Assembly (NCBI RefSeq): GCF_001477655.1
Contig: NZ_CP011266.1
Location: 545,001 to 609,000 of the forward strand
DNA: 64,000 nucleotides
Reading direction: 5' to 3'
DNA from: Methanobrevibacter millerae
GTDB lineage: Archaea > Methanobacteriota > Methanobacteria > Methanobacteriales > Methanobacteriaceae
Positions 8,642 through 17,745 of the stretch are shown piece by piece (the first letter of the stretch is position 1; each line of letters opens with the position of its first letter). Position numbers and translations under genes: made by a program. The notes below the pieces were generated by a model, which was given only the letters and a program-made list of their open reading frames with translations, ran no database searches and had not been told where the DNA came from.

Positions 8642-9817
8642 TTAAGGTTTAAACAGACCAATTTCATCTTTAAATCTATTTTTTATTTCTTCAGTAGTTA
8701 TTTCATTGTTTTTAAATTTTTCATATAATTTTAAAAAAGGTATGGTTGTAATAATTAATGTTTCATATTTTTCTTCTGCTTTTTTTATAGTTGTTTTATC
8801 AACCTCTTCACGTTCATAAGGGTTCTTTTTAATAAATGTATTAATAATTAATAAAGGTTTAATTATTTCTTTTATATTATTTTCATCTAAATAATCTTCC
8901 CTATCTGTAACATGATCATCTAATTGTCCAAGATGTCCTTTTTTTACATTACTATTAACACCTTTTATTTCACCAATAAATGTGATATCATTAAATTTTA
9001 TTAGAAAATCTTCTTTATAAACATCTTTAAATTCAGATAAATCGTAATCAAGCATTTCTTCTAACATTTTAAAAACAATTTTTACTAAAGGTTTTCCTTG
9101 CTTATACAATATTGATTTGTAATAATTATTTTCTTCAAGTTTATTTTCTGCAGTGTTAATTTCTTCTTCTAACAATTGTATTTCTTGTTTTCTTTGTTCA
9201 ATAAATAATTTTTTTTCTTCATCATCAAACATTTCAATTTCATCAAACCAGTTGGGAATATCAATAATATCTTTAGGTTCAATTTCTTTGATAAAATGAA
9301 TAATATCTCTATTATTTTCTAAATTTAAAGTTGTATATATTATATTTTTATATTTGATTGTTGTTGCATTATCATTAGTATTTTTAGTGATTATTTCACA
9401 TGAATTATGATTAATATCTAAATAAAAATCAGCACTTAATTCAGCATTATCCATTTTTGTTTTATTTTTTTCAAATATTAATTCAAAAGGAGGTGAATTA
9501 AAATATAATTTTAAAAATTTATAAATCATATTTAGTTCATCTTTAATTCCTCTCTGCTTGCTATATTTATTTTGGGGTAGTATAACTACAATTTCACTTG
9601 AGTAGGGTTTGTTTATACGTGCTTTTATTGAATAAAAATCATCAGCTTTTTCAAATATATCATATTGATATTTGAATATATTGGGATTATTCAAACAAAT
9701 TAAGTTATAATCAAATGTATCAAATGCTTCAAAATGTGTTATTTGATTAATTATTATGTCTGGAAAGTTATCTTTATTGATTGGAGGATATTTTATTAAT
9801 TGAATTTTTGGAGTCAT
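8642..9817 (-). CDS. Putative PD-(D/E)XK nuclease, defence-type
   Basis: A 391-residue protein of no named family that I can assign. Residues 1-190 are of unknown fold; 195-235 form an acidic coiled coil; 232-300 show the pattern YYKSILYKQGKPL, then a helix, then D270, E283-x-K285 (FIGEIKG) and Q298, which together fit the restriction-like nuclease core (D...E-x-K...Q). The same linker-plus-nuclease arrangement is common in archaeal and bacterial proteins of defence islands. It is on the strand opposite to the phage genes, is very AT-rich, and lies beside a toxin-antitoxin pair, all typical of an inserted defence cassette. Whether it cuts DNA or RNA is unknown. Confidence 0.7.
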   Translation of the reverse strand: MTPKIQLIKYPPINKDNFPDIIINQITHFEAFDTFDYNLICLNNPNIFKYQYDIFEKADDFYSIKARINKPYSSEIVVILPQNKYSKQRGIKDELNMIYKFLKLYFNSPPFELIFEKNKTKMDNAELSADFYLDINHNSCEIITKNTNDNATTIKYKNIIYTTLNLENNRDIIHFIKEIEPKDIIDIPNWFDEIEMFDDEEKKLFIEQRKQEIQLLEEEINTAENKLEENNYYKSILYKQGKPLVKIVFKMLEEMLDYDLSEFKDVYKEDFLIKFNDITFIGEIKGVNSNVKKGHLGQLDDHVTDREDYLDENNIKEIIKPLLIINTFIKKNPYEREEVDKTTIKKAEEKYETLIITTIPFLKLYEKFKNNEITTEEIKNRFKDEIGLFKP

Positions 9818-9895
9818 ATTTATCTATTTATTTTTATATTTTCATTAATCTTTTCACTAAAGTTCAGAATATTTAATTAAAAAATTATTAATCAA

Positions 9896-9944
9896 AAAAG
9901 AAGAAAAAAATGGAAAAACTTGTCACTTCACCAAGTTTTCCATA
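9896..9944 (-). terminator. Hairpin terminator of the PIN operon
   Basis: On the minus strand ATGGAAAACTTGG pairs with CAAGTTTTTCCAT around a short loop and is followed by a T-rich run (complement of 9896-9910). It lies just past the toxin stop codon, and before the nuclease gene start, so it separates the two cassettes. Confidence 0.65.
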
Positions 9945-9960
9945 TAAAGAAATATTTATT

Positions 9961-10362
9961 TTAGATACCCTTTACATTAATTCTTTTTTCTCTTGCAAAT
10001 TCCTTATCAAAAGTAACTAAATAATCCAAATTATATTCCATTACTGTTACAATCATGCCAGAATCCGTAAAGCTTAGTTTACCATCAAATTTATTAAATA
10101 TTTTAATAGTTTTTGAATTATAATGGGGTATCGTATGTTCATTTATAATTTTAAAGTTATCTATCATGAAGTAATACATTGTTTCTGCTTTTTCAGCATC
10201 CCCTTTTAAATTAACAACATTAACAACTTCTTCTATTACATTATCTCCAATATAACAATCTTCAGATAATAAGTCTCTAAGTTCTAATGCTTTTTCTTTA
10301 TTACTATCGTTTTCTAACGCTAATGCAATTATAAATGAACTGTCGAAATAATATTTTTTCAT
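9961..10362 (-). CDS. PIN-domain toxin (VapC-like)
   Basis: This 133-residue protein has the PIN ribonuclease acidic set: D7 in YYFDSSF, E44 in the first helix pair, D100 in LSFTDSGMI and D119 in VTFDKEF. PIN toxins cleave RNA, frequently tRNA or rRNA, when freed from their antitoxin. Its ATG overlaps the stop of the upstream AbrB-like gene by four bases, the standard antitoxin-then-toxin order. The pair may stabilise the prophage or act in abortive infection. Family membership is firm from the motifs; the RNA target is unknown. Confidence 0.88.
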   Translation of the reverse strand: MKKYYFDSSFIIALALENDSNKEKALELRDLLSEDCYIGDNVIEEVVNVVNLKGDAEKAETMYYFMIDNFKIINEHTIPHYNSKTIKIFNKFDGKLSFTDSGMIVTVMEYNLDYLVTFDKEFAREKRINVKGI

Positions 10363-10592
10363 TTCTTATATACCTCTCTTTTTAATTCAACACTATTTGT
10401 AACCTCTTTTGTTTTAACAATACCAATTATATCCTCTATATTGACTTTGTTTCTGAAGTTAACTTCTGGTTGCCCATCATCAGTTATTCCCCATTCTACA
10501 ATAGTTTCATCATTTATATCAAAAGCTTCTCTCATCTCTTTTGGGATGGATGTTTGGAAGTTTTTATATATTTTTGTATTTGCTACCATCAT
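10359..10592 (-). CDS. AbrB/MazE-type antitoxin
   Basis: A 77-residue protein starting MMVANTKIYKNFQTSIPKEMREAF, the swapped-hairpin AbrB/SpoVT fold used by VapB- and MazE-type antitoxins. The N-terminal half binds DNA; the C-terminal part (about 50-77) would wrap the toxin active site. It is the first gene of the pair and probably represses its own promoter in the AT-rich gap upstream (10593-10700). Partner assignment rests on the ATGA overlap with the PIN gene. Confidence 0.85.
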   Translation of the reverse strand: MMVANTKIYKNFQTSIPKEMREAFDINDETIVEWGITDDGQPEVNFRNKVNIEDIIGIVKTKEVTNSVELKREVYKK

Positions 10593-10931
10593 ATTTTTTC
10601 ACCTCATATCTCACATATCTTTCATATCATTGCATCTTAAATTAATCATAAAATATTAATCTGTTAAATTATTGCTAAAACATTAAAGTTTACAATAGCG
10701 TTGGTTATAATTATAAATTCTGTTATATATAAATTTATCTGTCAATTAAAAATTTATGATAAAATTAGGATTAACAGAAATTCAAAACTATAAAAAATAC
10801 ATCGAGTTTTAATCTTATTTTTTATTTATCTTTATTACCAAATTATTTATTACTTATTTTATATAAAAAATATAATAAATATTATAATAAAAGATATATT
10901 TCAAGTTAAACATTAATTGGAAGTGATTATT
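10593..10931. promoter_or_regulatory. Intergenic promoter region, portal side A/T element
   Basis: This gap separates the minus-strand toxin-antitoxin pair from the plus-strand portal gene. Close to the portal it holds TATTTTATATAAAAAATATA and further A/T-only sequence (about 10855-10905). Very similar runs (TTATATAAATA followed by AATAATAAAATATA) precede the protease, the 15.5-kb virion gene, the 17.5-kb operon, the decoration gene, the endoisopeptidase and the genes upstream of terminase. The element looks like a TATA-box-rich late promoter. The rest of the gap shows nothing specific. Confidence 0.5.
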
Positions 10932-12233
10932 ATGGGTGTTGCTAACTTTATTAAAACTAGATTATTGAATAATCGTGTAGAACAATACAACACAAAACGT
11001 AGCTATTGGGGTGAAGATGAAAGACAACCTAGAACTGATGGAATCAATACTGGCCTTGATCTAATTGATGCGCTTCCACCAGTAATTAATAAGACAATAG
11101 CTAATGCACGATATGCCGTTAAACTTGACGGATATACTTCAGGAATTTTGAAAAACAGGATTGATAAAGCTAATGTTAATATGGTATTGGTGGACAAGGA
11201 CAATAAACTCTCACAGGAACAGAAATTAACTTTAATATTATGGGCCAGAAAAATCGACATCAGCCAGGTAGCAAAAAACATCCTGCAGGGAGGAATGGTT
11301 GATGGAGAGGGTTTAATTAAACCGGTTGAACGTTGGGATAAGGATATCGGCAAATATATTAAACCAATATTTCTAGAAATCGGTGCTAAAGGCTATGGAT
11401 TAAAAAAGGAATTTAATGATGATAATGAAGTGCAGCTATTCCTGCATGAAATGCCTAAAGATGTTGTTAATGGCACTCCTGAAGACTTTAATAATTTTGT
11501 AAGCGTTGAAGAAGGAAAATTAACAGTTAAATATGACGCTGAAGAAGTTATTAACTTTATGTATAATGAAATATACTGTGAGGCTCAAAGCATTATCCTG
11601 AATTGCTTAGATGATATTTATCATAAGTGCAATCTGGAGAGAAATCAGGTGGAGAGAATTAATAAGGATAATATTATTGAGGTTAAGCCTTCACTTGATG
11701 CTAACGGTCAACCTATAATTACTGAACTTTCAAGCACTGCTAAAGAAAATCTTTATTCAGATTATGGAACTACTGCAGACAGTAATGTGGCTATTGTACC
11801 TCCAGGAATTGAATCTAAAATACTTGGGGGTAACAATTACCAGTCAGACTATACTAGACAGACTGAAATCTTTAGAAATAATATTTTAAGAACTTTTGTA
11901 ACACCGCAGTCTCAGGCAGGTAATGAAAAATCAAACCAGAATGTTGCAGAATACATTAACGATTCGGCTATTACAGGTTTCATTGTTAATGTAGCCAATG
12001 ACCAGAAATGGGTTTTAAAGTACTGCAATGAACTATTAAATCGCCAATTGGAGTTAATGGGTATTAAAGATACGTATAATGTTTATTTTAGCTATTCAAG
12101 AGATGATGTTGTTAAATATATAATGGAGTTATCAGCTGAAGGTGATGAAATATATGAGAATTATTTAAGTAACTTTGAAGAGGAACAGCCTGTAGGTGAA
12201 AGGATTGTAAGTGATAGTGGAGCCGAAATATAA
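10932..12233 (+). CDS. Phage portal protein
   Basis: A 433-residue protein from ATG 10932 (GGAAGTG upstream); an alternative TTG lies at 10917. It shows the layout of HK97-type portal proteins: an N-terminal wing (about 40-230) with LINKT-like and DGEGLIKP segments, a stem/clip region (240-330), and a crown after the TRQTEIFRNNILRTF helix near 335, where P-x-x-Q-A-G occurs. The portal forms the dodecameric ring through which DNA enters the capsid and to which terminase docks. The next gene is a prohead protease/scaffold protein, the usual order. The expected capsid genes do not follow; they lie 22 kb downstream. Confidence 0.85.
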   Translation: MGVANFIKTRLLNNRVEQYNTKRSYWGEDERQPRTDGINTGLDLIDALPPVINKTIANARYAVKLDGYTSGILKNRIDKANVNMVLVDKDNKLSQEQKLTLILWARKIDISQVAKNILQGGMVDGEGLIKPVERWDKDIGKYIKPIFLEIGAKGYGLKKEFNDDNEVQLFLHEMPKDVVNGTPEDFNNFVSVEEGKLTVKYDAEEVINFMYNEIYCEAQSIILNCLDDIYHKCNLERNQVERINKDNIIEVKPSLDANGQPIITELSSTAKENLYSDYGTTADSNVAIVPPGIESKILGGNNYQSDYTRQTEIFRNNILRTFVTPQSQAGNEKSNQNVAEYINDSAITGFIVNVANDQKWVLKYCNELLNRQLELMGIKDTYNVYFSYSRDDVVKYIMELSAEGDEIYENYLSNFEEEQPVGERIVSDSGAEI

Positions 12234-12293
12234 TATATATTTATATAAAATAAGTAATAAAATATATAATAAATAATATAATAAAAAGTGATA

Positions 12294-13244
12294 ATGATGA
12301 GGCATGAACTTTTTGAAGTCGGATCATATGACTATTCCGATCTGGACAATCGACTTGACAAACCTGTTGAATGGACTGAAGATGATCTAAAGCTAATAGC
12401 TGAAAACTACCGTGGAGGAATTCCTTTAACTTCTGAGCATGACAATATCTATGTCGGTATTGGAAACAATATCTCTTATGAAAAAGGTAAGCTATTCATT
12501 GAAGTTCCGGATGAACTGGATATGGAAGGAAAAGGTCTGTCCCCTAAAGTTGATGTCTTGCTGAAAGATAATGGAGATTCATTTGGAATTGATACTATGA
12601 GCTTAATAGATGTTGGTGTAACTAAAAACCCTAGAAAAATTACTTTATTGAATTCTGAAATAACTGAAGATGTTGGAGAAACCAGAACTCATGAGCCACA
12701 ACCTCATCCTCCCAGTAAAGATGCTAATGTAGCAACTAGTCTGTTATTGGAGAAATTGCAGGGCAAGGATGCAGAAATTGGAAAGCTTCAGGATGAAATA
12801 AATAGCTTAAAGGAAGAATCTGAAAAATATGATGAAATAAAAAAAGCTATTGAAGAAAATAAGGAATTCATAGACAGTAAAGATGAAATCCTAAAAGAGT
12901 TATCAGAACTCAGAAAAGCCGAAAATGAAAGAAAAATAAAAGAGTACGAATCTAAATACAACTTTAACTATAATGAAAATGCACAGGATAAGGAAATAAT
13001 TGATAAACTATTGTCTGGTGATGTTGATATGGAACTGATGGAAAAACTGGCAGAGAGAAGAATACAAATAGAAGCCAGTAATGACGGTTCAACGCCTGGT
13101 GGAAGAAATCCTGAAAATTCTGGAAATGAGGGAGAAGTCGGTGAAACCGGCAGTACATCTGATGAAAATGCACCTTCCTTTACTACCCGTGAAGAATATA
13201 ATAAGATTTTAAAGGACATGGGATTCAACAGAACTAGAATATAG
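12294..13244 (+). CDS. Prohead maturation protease/scaffold
   Basis: The N-terminal 120 residues resemble Mu gpI-type phage maturation proteases: a short SEHD motif, a central GLSPKVDVLLKD strand and VGVTKNPRK, the last being a common end of the protease core. His of SEHD and Ser of GLSP are the plausible catalytic residues. Residues 150-225 form a long charged coiled coil and the C-terminus is low complexity, as in scaffold domains removed on maturation. GTG 12288, ATG 12294 and ATG 12297 are all possible starts. It follows the portal gene with an A/T-only promoter-like gap of 60 bases. Confidence 0.75.
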   Translation: MMRHELFEVGSYDYSDLDNRLDKPVEWTEDDLKLIAENYRGGIPLTSEHDNIYVGIGNNISYEKGKLFIEVPDELDMEGKGLSPKVDVLLKDNGDSFGIDTMSLIDVGVTKNPRKITLLNSEITEDVGETRTHEPQPHPPSKDANVATSLLLEKLQGKDAEIGKLQDEINSLKEESEKYDEIKKAIEENKEFIDSKDEILKELSELRKAENERKIKEYESKYNFNYNENAQDKEIIDKLLSGDVDMELMEKLAERRIQIEASNDGSTPGGRNPENSGNEGEVGETGSTSDENAPSFTTREEYNKILKDMGFNRTRI

Positions 13245-13249
13245 CTATG

Positions 13250-13860
13250 ATGGTGTATTTTTGTTGCTTTTTACACTGGAGCTAGATTTTTCATGAATCC
13301 CTCGTTATTTGATGGGGAAGTGATTTTTTATACATTTTCTCACTTCTCCTGATATGCTGTATTGATACCCTTAATGCCTAATTAATGGGGGACAAGCCCT
13401 CATTTTAATTGCCCATGAGTGCCAATACAAATTAATTTAAGTTTACAAAACTTAACCCGAACCGACCGATAAATGGTCGGTTCTTAAATTTGACAAATTT
13501 AATAATTCCAAACCATAAACTCGGAACAGGGGGACAAGCCCCTGTTCCTCGAAACTTGATAGTACATTAATTGGGGGATCTATAGTATAGGCCTTTCGCT
13601 AACGCTCAAGGCGTCCAGTTCGACCTATGGTCGGACGGAACATCGAGATAAGATTGAAAATATTATTTTTATTTTGTAGAGTGGATTACGGAACCGACAA
13701 CTGGTGTCGGTTCCTTATTAAGTATATACTCGCCAATTCTATTCGCCCCCACCTATACCATGCCTTCCACATATGCTTCCCTTTGGTCAGCATAGGGTCG
13801 GCATGGTTATGGTGGGGGCGAATTGGCTCGTTTATAACGTGCGGTATGGAAGTTGGATTT
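13250..13860 (+). ncRNA. Candidate large structured RNA, about 600 nt
   Basis: This GC-richer stretch follows the scaffold gene and contains a chain of hairpins: 13314-13323 with 13340-13349 (10 bp, one G-U); 13358-13364 with 13423-13429 enclosing 13384-13391 with 13397-13404 (8 bp, one G-U); 13437-13444 with 13448-13455; 13459-13467 with 13475-13483 (9 bp perfect); 13484-13491 with 13495-13502; 13523-13532 with 13539-13548 (10 bp perfect); 13619-13625 with 13629-13635 (one U-G); 13690-13699 with 13705-13714 (10 bp perfect); and a long arm 13732-13764 with 13800-13827 having a five-base bulge and a 3x3 internal loop. The 13-mer GGGGGACAAGCCC occurs in two hairpins. The wobble pairs fit a plus-strand RNA. 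No coding frame explains this. Size and phage context recall GOLLD and ROOL, but no identity is claimed. Confidence 0.8.
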
Positions 13861-13926
13861 GATTTGAATAAAATTAGTATTTAATCAATAGGTCAAAAAT
13901 TATTTCTTCATGGAATCCAAATACAA

Positions 13927-15303
13927 CTAATTATTTTCGATATTTTGTTTAAGATTGTTTATTAATTTTAATATTTCAATTAATCTTTCGTTATCTTGAT
14001 TAAAATAATTTAAGAAAATTTCATATTCATTCATATCTTTAACATATTCTTCAAATTCCATTAAAAACCAAATTAAACTATCACAAACTGATTTAATAAC
14101 ATTCCTATCATTTTGTGTAATTTCACTAATATTTTCGTGGATTAACTTATTTCTTTTTTCTTTAATATAATAAATTCTCATTTGATATGATTTGGGATAC
14201 TTGTAGTGTTTAAGTATTTTTCTCATATAATTTATCACATAATTATCTGATCTATCAATGCCATTCTTAATTATTCTTTCACTTAACGTCCAGAATTTAA
14301 GAAATGATATATCTAAATCAGCCTCATTTGATGCTTTGTAATATAATATCAGATATTCATTTATTTGATAAATAATTTTTTTATTTTTGGATCTCATTAA
14401 AATTTTATAAAAATCATATAATAAATTTGTATTTGAAAATTTAATTAATTTTGATTTTTCATATGTTTCACTATCTTTTAAAATACAATATGAATTAAAT
14501 TCATCGCCAATAAAAGTATTATCTTCATTCAATTCATGAATTGAAGAAATTTTTATGTCAGATAGATTATAGTCTACACTTAATGTATTTGCTCTAAACA
14601 TTTTAACATTTTTTCGAAATAAATGTAAGAATGATAAATATCCAAAAAATAAATATACTCGATTAATTGCTTCTTTTTCCATCATGTAAAAACTTTTTCC
14701 TTTTGCAATATATTCCAGCATAATATATTCAGTTTTAAAATCTTTTCTTAATTTTTCATCTTCAAAAGATAAATTATTTGGATTAAATATCTTTAAATTA
14801 AATAAATGCAACATTTCACAAAATTTATCTTTGATTGAATCTATTAATTCAATATTTGTGTAAAAAATAAATTTTATTTTAAAATTATTTGTTGTTTTTG
14901 AAGAGTGGGCTATTTTATTTATTTCAACTAAAAATTCATTTAGAATATCCTCATCGTTTTGATATTTTACATTATTCAATATCCTAAAAATATGTATTAT
15001 AAATTCTTTTTCAGTGATTTCATCATTCATTTCATTTTCAAAAGTTGTAGTCTCTTTTAAGTATGACCAAACAAGATTTTGATAATATTCTATATTTTTG
15101 CTTGTTGACAAACGTCCGTCTTCATCTTCATCAATAATCTTTGATCCTTCAATTAATGTTTCTTTCAAAGATTTCAAGTGAGAAGATTTATTTTCTTTAA
15201 ATTGAATTGGTTGTTTAGCTAATTTTAAAAAGACTCCACAATGATTGCAGTATTTTGAATTTTCAGGTATGTTTTTATTACCGCAGTTTTCACATGATTG
15301 CAT
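13927..15303 (-). CDS. Zinc-ribbon protein with HEPN-like (Apea) C-terminus
   Basis: A 458-residue protein, very AT-rich and on the strand opposite to the phage genes. It starts with a zinc ribbon (C4, C7, then CNHC) and has a long helical middle. Near residues 380-415 the segment KEKRNKLIHENI carries the R-x4-H motif of HEPN ribonucleases, flanked by helices (FLKFWTLSERI before, SVCDSLIWFLMEF after) as in Apea/abortive-phage-type HEPN domains. Such proteins are often single-gene RNases of defence islands. Assignment rests on the motif and helix pattern only. It directly abuts the candidate structured RNA, so the two could form a unit, but their orientations are opposed. Confidence 0.6.
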   Translation of the reverse strand: MQSCENCGNKNIPENSKYCNHCGVFLKLAKQPIQFKENKSSHLKSLKETLIEGSKIIDEDEDGRLSTSKNIEYYQNLVWSYLKETTTFENEMNDEITEKEFIIHIFRILNNVKYQNDEDILNEFLVEINKIAHSSKTTNNFKIKFIFYTNIELIDSIKDKFCEMLHLFNLKIFNPNNLSFEDEKLRKDFKTEYIMLEYIAKGKSFYMMEKEAINRVYLFFGYLSFLHLFRKNVKMFRANTLSVDYNLSDIKISSIHELNEDNTFIGDEFNSYCILKDSETYEKSKLIKFSNTNLLYDFYKILMRSKNKKIIYQINEYLILYYKASNEADLDISFLKFWTLSERIIKNGIDRSDNYVINYMRKILKHYKYPKSYQMRIYYIKEKRNKLIHENISEITQNDRNVIKSVCDSLIWFLMEFEEYVKDMNEYEIFLNYFNQDNERLIEILKLINNLKQNIENN

Positions 15304-15522
15304 ATTTTAGGGTTTATTATTTATGATATAAATTGCTATTTATTTTTCTTTATTTACCGAAAGAGTTTATCTATTACAGATAGGGCTGTTAATGTTGTTC
15401 TTAATCAAACTTCATGATATAGATAATTGTCTGTGAAAACACTTTTTAAAAGTGGAATCATTAATGTTAATATTACTTTTTTTATTATATTATTTATATA
15501 AATAAGATAATAAATATTAATC

Positions 15523-16710
15523 ATGACATTAATTAAAGAATTACAAATCAATATTTCAATGAGTAATTTCACTGAAAGGAGTAGTAGCTATTCCTCAAAT
15601 TATGATTATATATTGTTAGATTCTCTAGCTGGTAGTTCTTATTCAAGCTTATTCCGAAATGATTTGAAAAATCTAAAAATCAAAACATTGGATGGGACAA
15701 ATTGTCCAGTACTATATCTTCCAGCTTATGAATCTAAACCTGCAGTTATTCTTGTTAGAATTCCAGTTGCTGAAATTTCACAGACAACTAAATTAATTTT
15801 AGCAGTATATGATAAGTCAACTACATTTTCAAGTTCACTTTCTACTTCTGGTGAGGTTCAATTTTTTGATGCAAATAGTGATACATACTCAGATTTTTTT
15901 GAGTCATGTTCTGGTTTAAGTGTTGAATATGATTCAATTGATTCGGGAAATGTGATACGTTCACGTTTTGTTCCAATGGATGTCTCATGTTTATGTACTA
16001 AAAATTTATCAGGCCAATCATGTGCAAATGGCAGAGTAGTTTTTGCCAGGTTTAAAAGGGCTGGTGGAGCTATTACTACTTATGATTCTTTTAACTATCC
16101 ATATGGCAGTGATGAACTATTAATATCTGTATTTATGCAAACAGATTATAATTTAACACCATATCATGAAGATATGAAATTTAGTTCCATAATAACTGGA
16201 CAAGAGAAAGACTATTGTTTACTTGATGGTGTTAGTGATTTAGTAATGTCTTCTTCATGGGATGCATATAATTCAGGAACTGATGAGGAAGGGGACTGGA
16301 AACAATACCATTATCATATGAGAGCAGGAACGGGATTTTCAGTTAGTTCTGATTATTTGGAAGGATTTAGTAGAAACAATCCAGCACATATTCATCAAAC
16401 AAGTTATGATGAAGTAATGATTGATGCAACATTTTATGAAGATTCTGAATTATCAGATTTCAATTATTTGGATTTAAAATGGCTGCTTGTATTTCCATCC
16501 CCATTATTTGCAGCTAATGGTATTCCAACAATAACAGTTACAGAAAAAGATTCTAAACATGGAATTAGATTATATAAAGGAATCCATGAATATCCTAAAG
16601 CCTATAAAGGAGCTATATTATTGTGGGATGCTAATGATGAGAATTTAGAAGATACCGGACTGCATCTGCCGGATAAAATAATTAATCATAACTGGGATTG
16701 GGTGTTTTAA
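15523..16710 (+). CDS. Virion surface protein (DUF2341-like segment)
   Basis: A 395-residue, beta-rich, serine/tyrosine-rich protein without membrane segments. The stretch VILVRIPVAEISQTTKLILAVY resembles the end of DUF2341-type carbohydrate-binding modules. Cysteines occur as CLCTKN and SGQSC. It is preceded by the A/T-only promoter-like element (TTATTTATATAAATAAG) and ends one base before the next gene, starting the virion surface operon. A receptor-binding, neck or tail-tip role is reasonable from position; no direct homologue is recognised. Confidence 0.65.
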   Translation: MTLIKELQINISMSNFTERSSSYSSNYDYILLDSLAGSSYSSLFRNDLKNLKIKTLDGTNCPVLYLPAYESKPAVILVRIPVAEISQTTKLILAVYDKSTTFSSSLSTSGEVQFFDANSDTYSDFFESCSGLSVEYDSIDSGNVIRSRFVPMDVSCLCTKNLSGQSCANGRVVFARFKRAGGAITTYDSFNYPYGSDELLISVFMQTDYNLTPYHEDMKFSSIITGQEKDYCLLDGVSDLVMSSSWDAYNSGTDEEGDWKQYHYHMRAGTGFSVSSDYLEGFSRNNPAHIHQTSYDEVMIDATFYEDSELSDFNYLDLKWLLVFPSPLFAANGIPTITVTEKDSKHGIRLYKGIHEYPKAYKGAILLWDANDENLEDTGLHLPDKIINHNWDWVF

Positions 16711-16711
16711 A

Positions 16712-17488
16712 ATGATTATTGATTATGATGGCGGAAGTACAATAGGACACGGACGTGGATATCCAACAGGATTGGAACATTCAGAAAAAATGGATGTTAT
16801 TGCATGCCTTCTGGATGAGGGCGAAAGAACCTATGTTAATGAAGAGCATACTGCATGGATTTCTTCTGATAGATGTGCAGTCGGTGAAATGGTAACACTG
16901 GATGAATCTTCATCAATGGAACATACAATAGTTAGAAAAGCCAAAGAAGGGGATTTGGCTTTCGGTTATCTTTTAGGTAAAGTACAGGTCAAAACTTCAG
17001 GACTAACATTGGTTACTGTTGCAGTTTTAGGTGATGTTTTCAGATTAAAACTCAAAAGACCAGCACCAAAGGAAATACTTCCAAACACCAGAATCTACAT
17101 TGACGGTGACGGTGAATGCAATCCGGTCGAAGGCCATGATTTAAGACTATTATCCATTGTTAACCTAACGGAAAACACATCAACCAATTACATTAGGGTA
17201 TACAGACAGATGTCTGAGATTGAAATGTATCCGGAATCTCAGAACTGTATTGATCTTGCAGATTGCAGTTTTGAACAGGATGAAATAACTCATGTCGTTA
17301 ATATGATCATACCTTCAGAATCAAATATTATGGCTCAGGCCAATTATGTTAAGGATAATGATGGTGTTACATATTGTGAGCTTCCTGATGTGGCTATTGT
17401 CAATAATGTCAGATTTGTATGGGAAGACAATAAACTGTACATGGAATGGGAAGGCTGTGATGACGGTGAAAAAGTATACTTTATATAA
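16712..17488 (+). CDS. Decoration-like virion protein
   Basis: A 258-residue protein whose first 170 residues follow the same plan as the decoration protein at 35109 and the fibre at 19036: a LLDEGE start strand, a VG(E)MVTLDESS segment, then VTVAVLGDVFRLKLK and N-x-RIYIDGDG, ending with YIRVYR. That makes it a third member of a small family in this virus. The C-terminal 85 residues (from about 175) form a separate beta-rich domain. It starts one base after the previous stop, so the two are coupled. Likely binds the capsid or tail surface; what the extra domain binds is unknown. Confidence 0.65.
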   Translation: MIIDYDGGSTIGHGRGYPTGLEHSEKMDVIACLLDEGERTYVNEEHTAWISSDRCAVGEMVTLDESSSMEHTIVRKAKEGDLAFGYLLGKVQVKTSGLTLVTVAVLGDVFRLKLKRPAPKEILPNTRIYIDGDGECNPVEGHDLRLLSIVNLTENTSTNYIRVYRQMSEIEMYPESQNCIDLADCSFEQDEITHVVNMIIPSESNIMAQANYVKDNDGVTYCELPDVAIVNNVRFVWEDNKLYMEWEGCDDGEKVYFI

Positions 17489-17553
17489 ATAAAATAATAA
17501 AATATATAATAAAGTAGATAATAAAATATATAATATTATAGAGAGGTTTTAAC

Positions 17554-17745
17554 ATGACAATAAGGAAACTGGTAGGAACTTTAGAAAATAAAGGACCATA
17601 CATTGACACATCAACAGGCCACTGGTTCTACTGGAACGGCACCAAATACGTTGACAGCGGATATCCTTATGCCGTTAAACCAATAATATCATTTAAAATA
17701 GAAAATGGTATTCTCTATTATTCAATCACTTGGGAGGCACAATGA
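17554..17745 (+). CDS. Small virion-module protein, 63 aa
   Basis: A 63-residue protein rich in aromatic residues (GHWFYWNGTKYVDSGY), a composition typical of phage carbohydrate-binding or fibre-tip modules. GAGAGG precedes the ATG at 17554, and two copies of the A/T-only element (AATAATAAAATATATAAT) lie just upstream. Its stop overlaps the next ATG by four bases. The motif resembles the Y-x-W-x-G-x-x-W segment of the repeated fibre domain downstream. Confidence 0.65.
   Translation: MTIRKLVGTLENKGPYIDTSTGHWFYWNGTKYVDSGYPYAVKPIISFKIENGILYYSITWEAQ

Noticed and set aside
13732-13827. The long inverted repeat as a transposon end or plain terminator
   Set aside because: It has a bulge, a symmetric internal loop and no T-run, and lacks the flanking duplication of an inserted element.
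13627-13884. An 85-residue plus-strand frame in the hairpin-rich region
   Set aside because: It crosses three strong hairpins, has no ribosome-binding site and an unlikely cysteine/tryptophan-rich composition; the RNA structure explains the region better.
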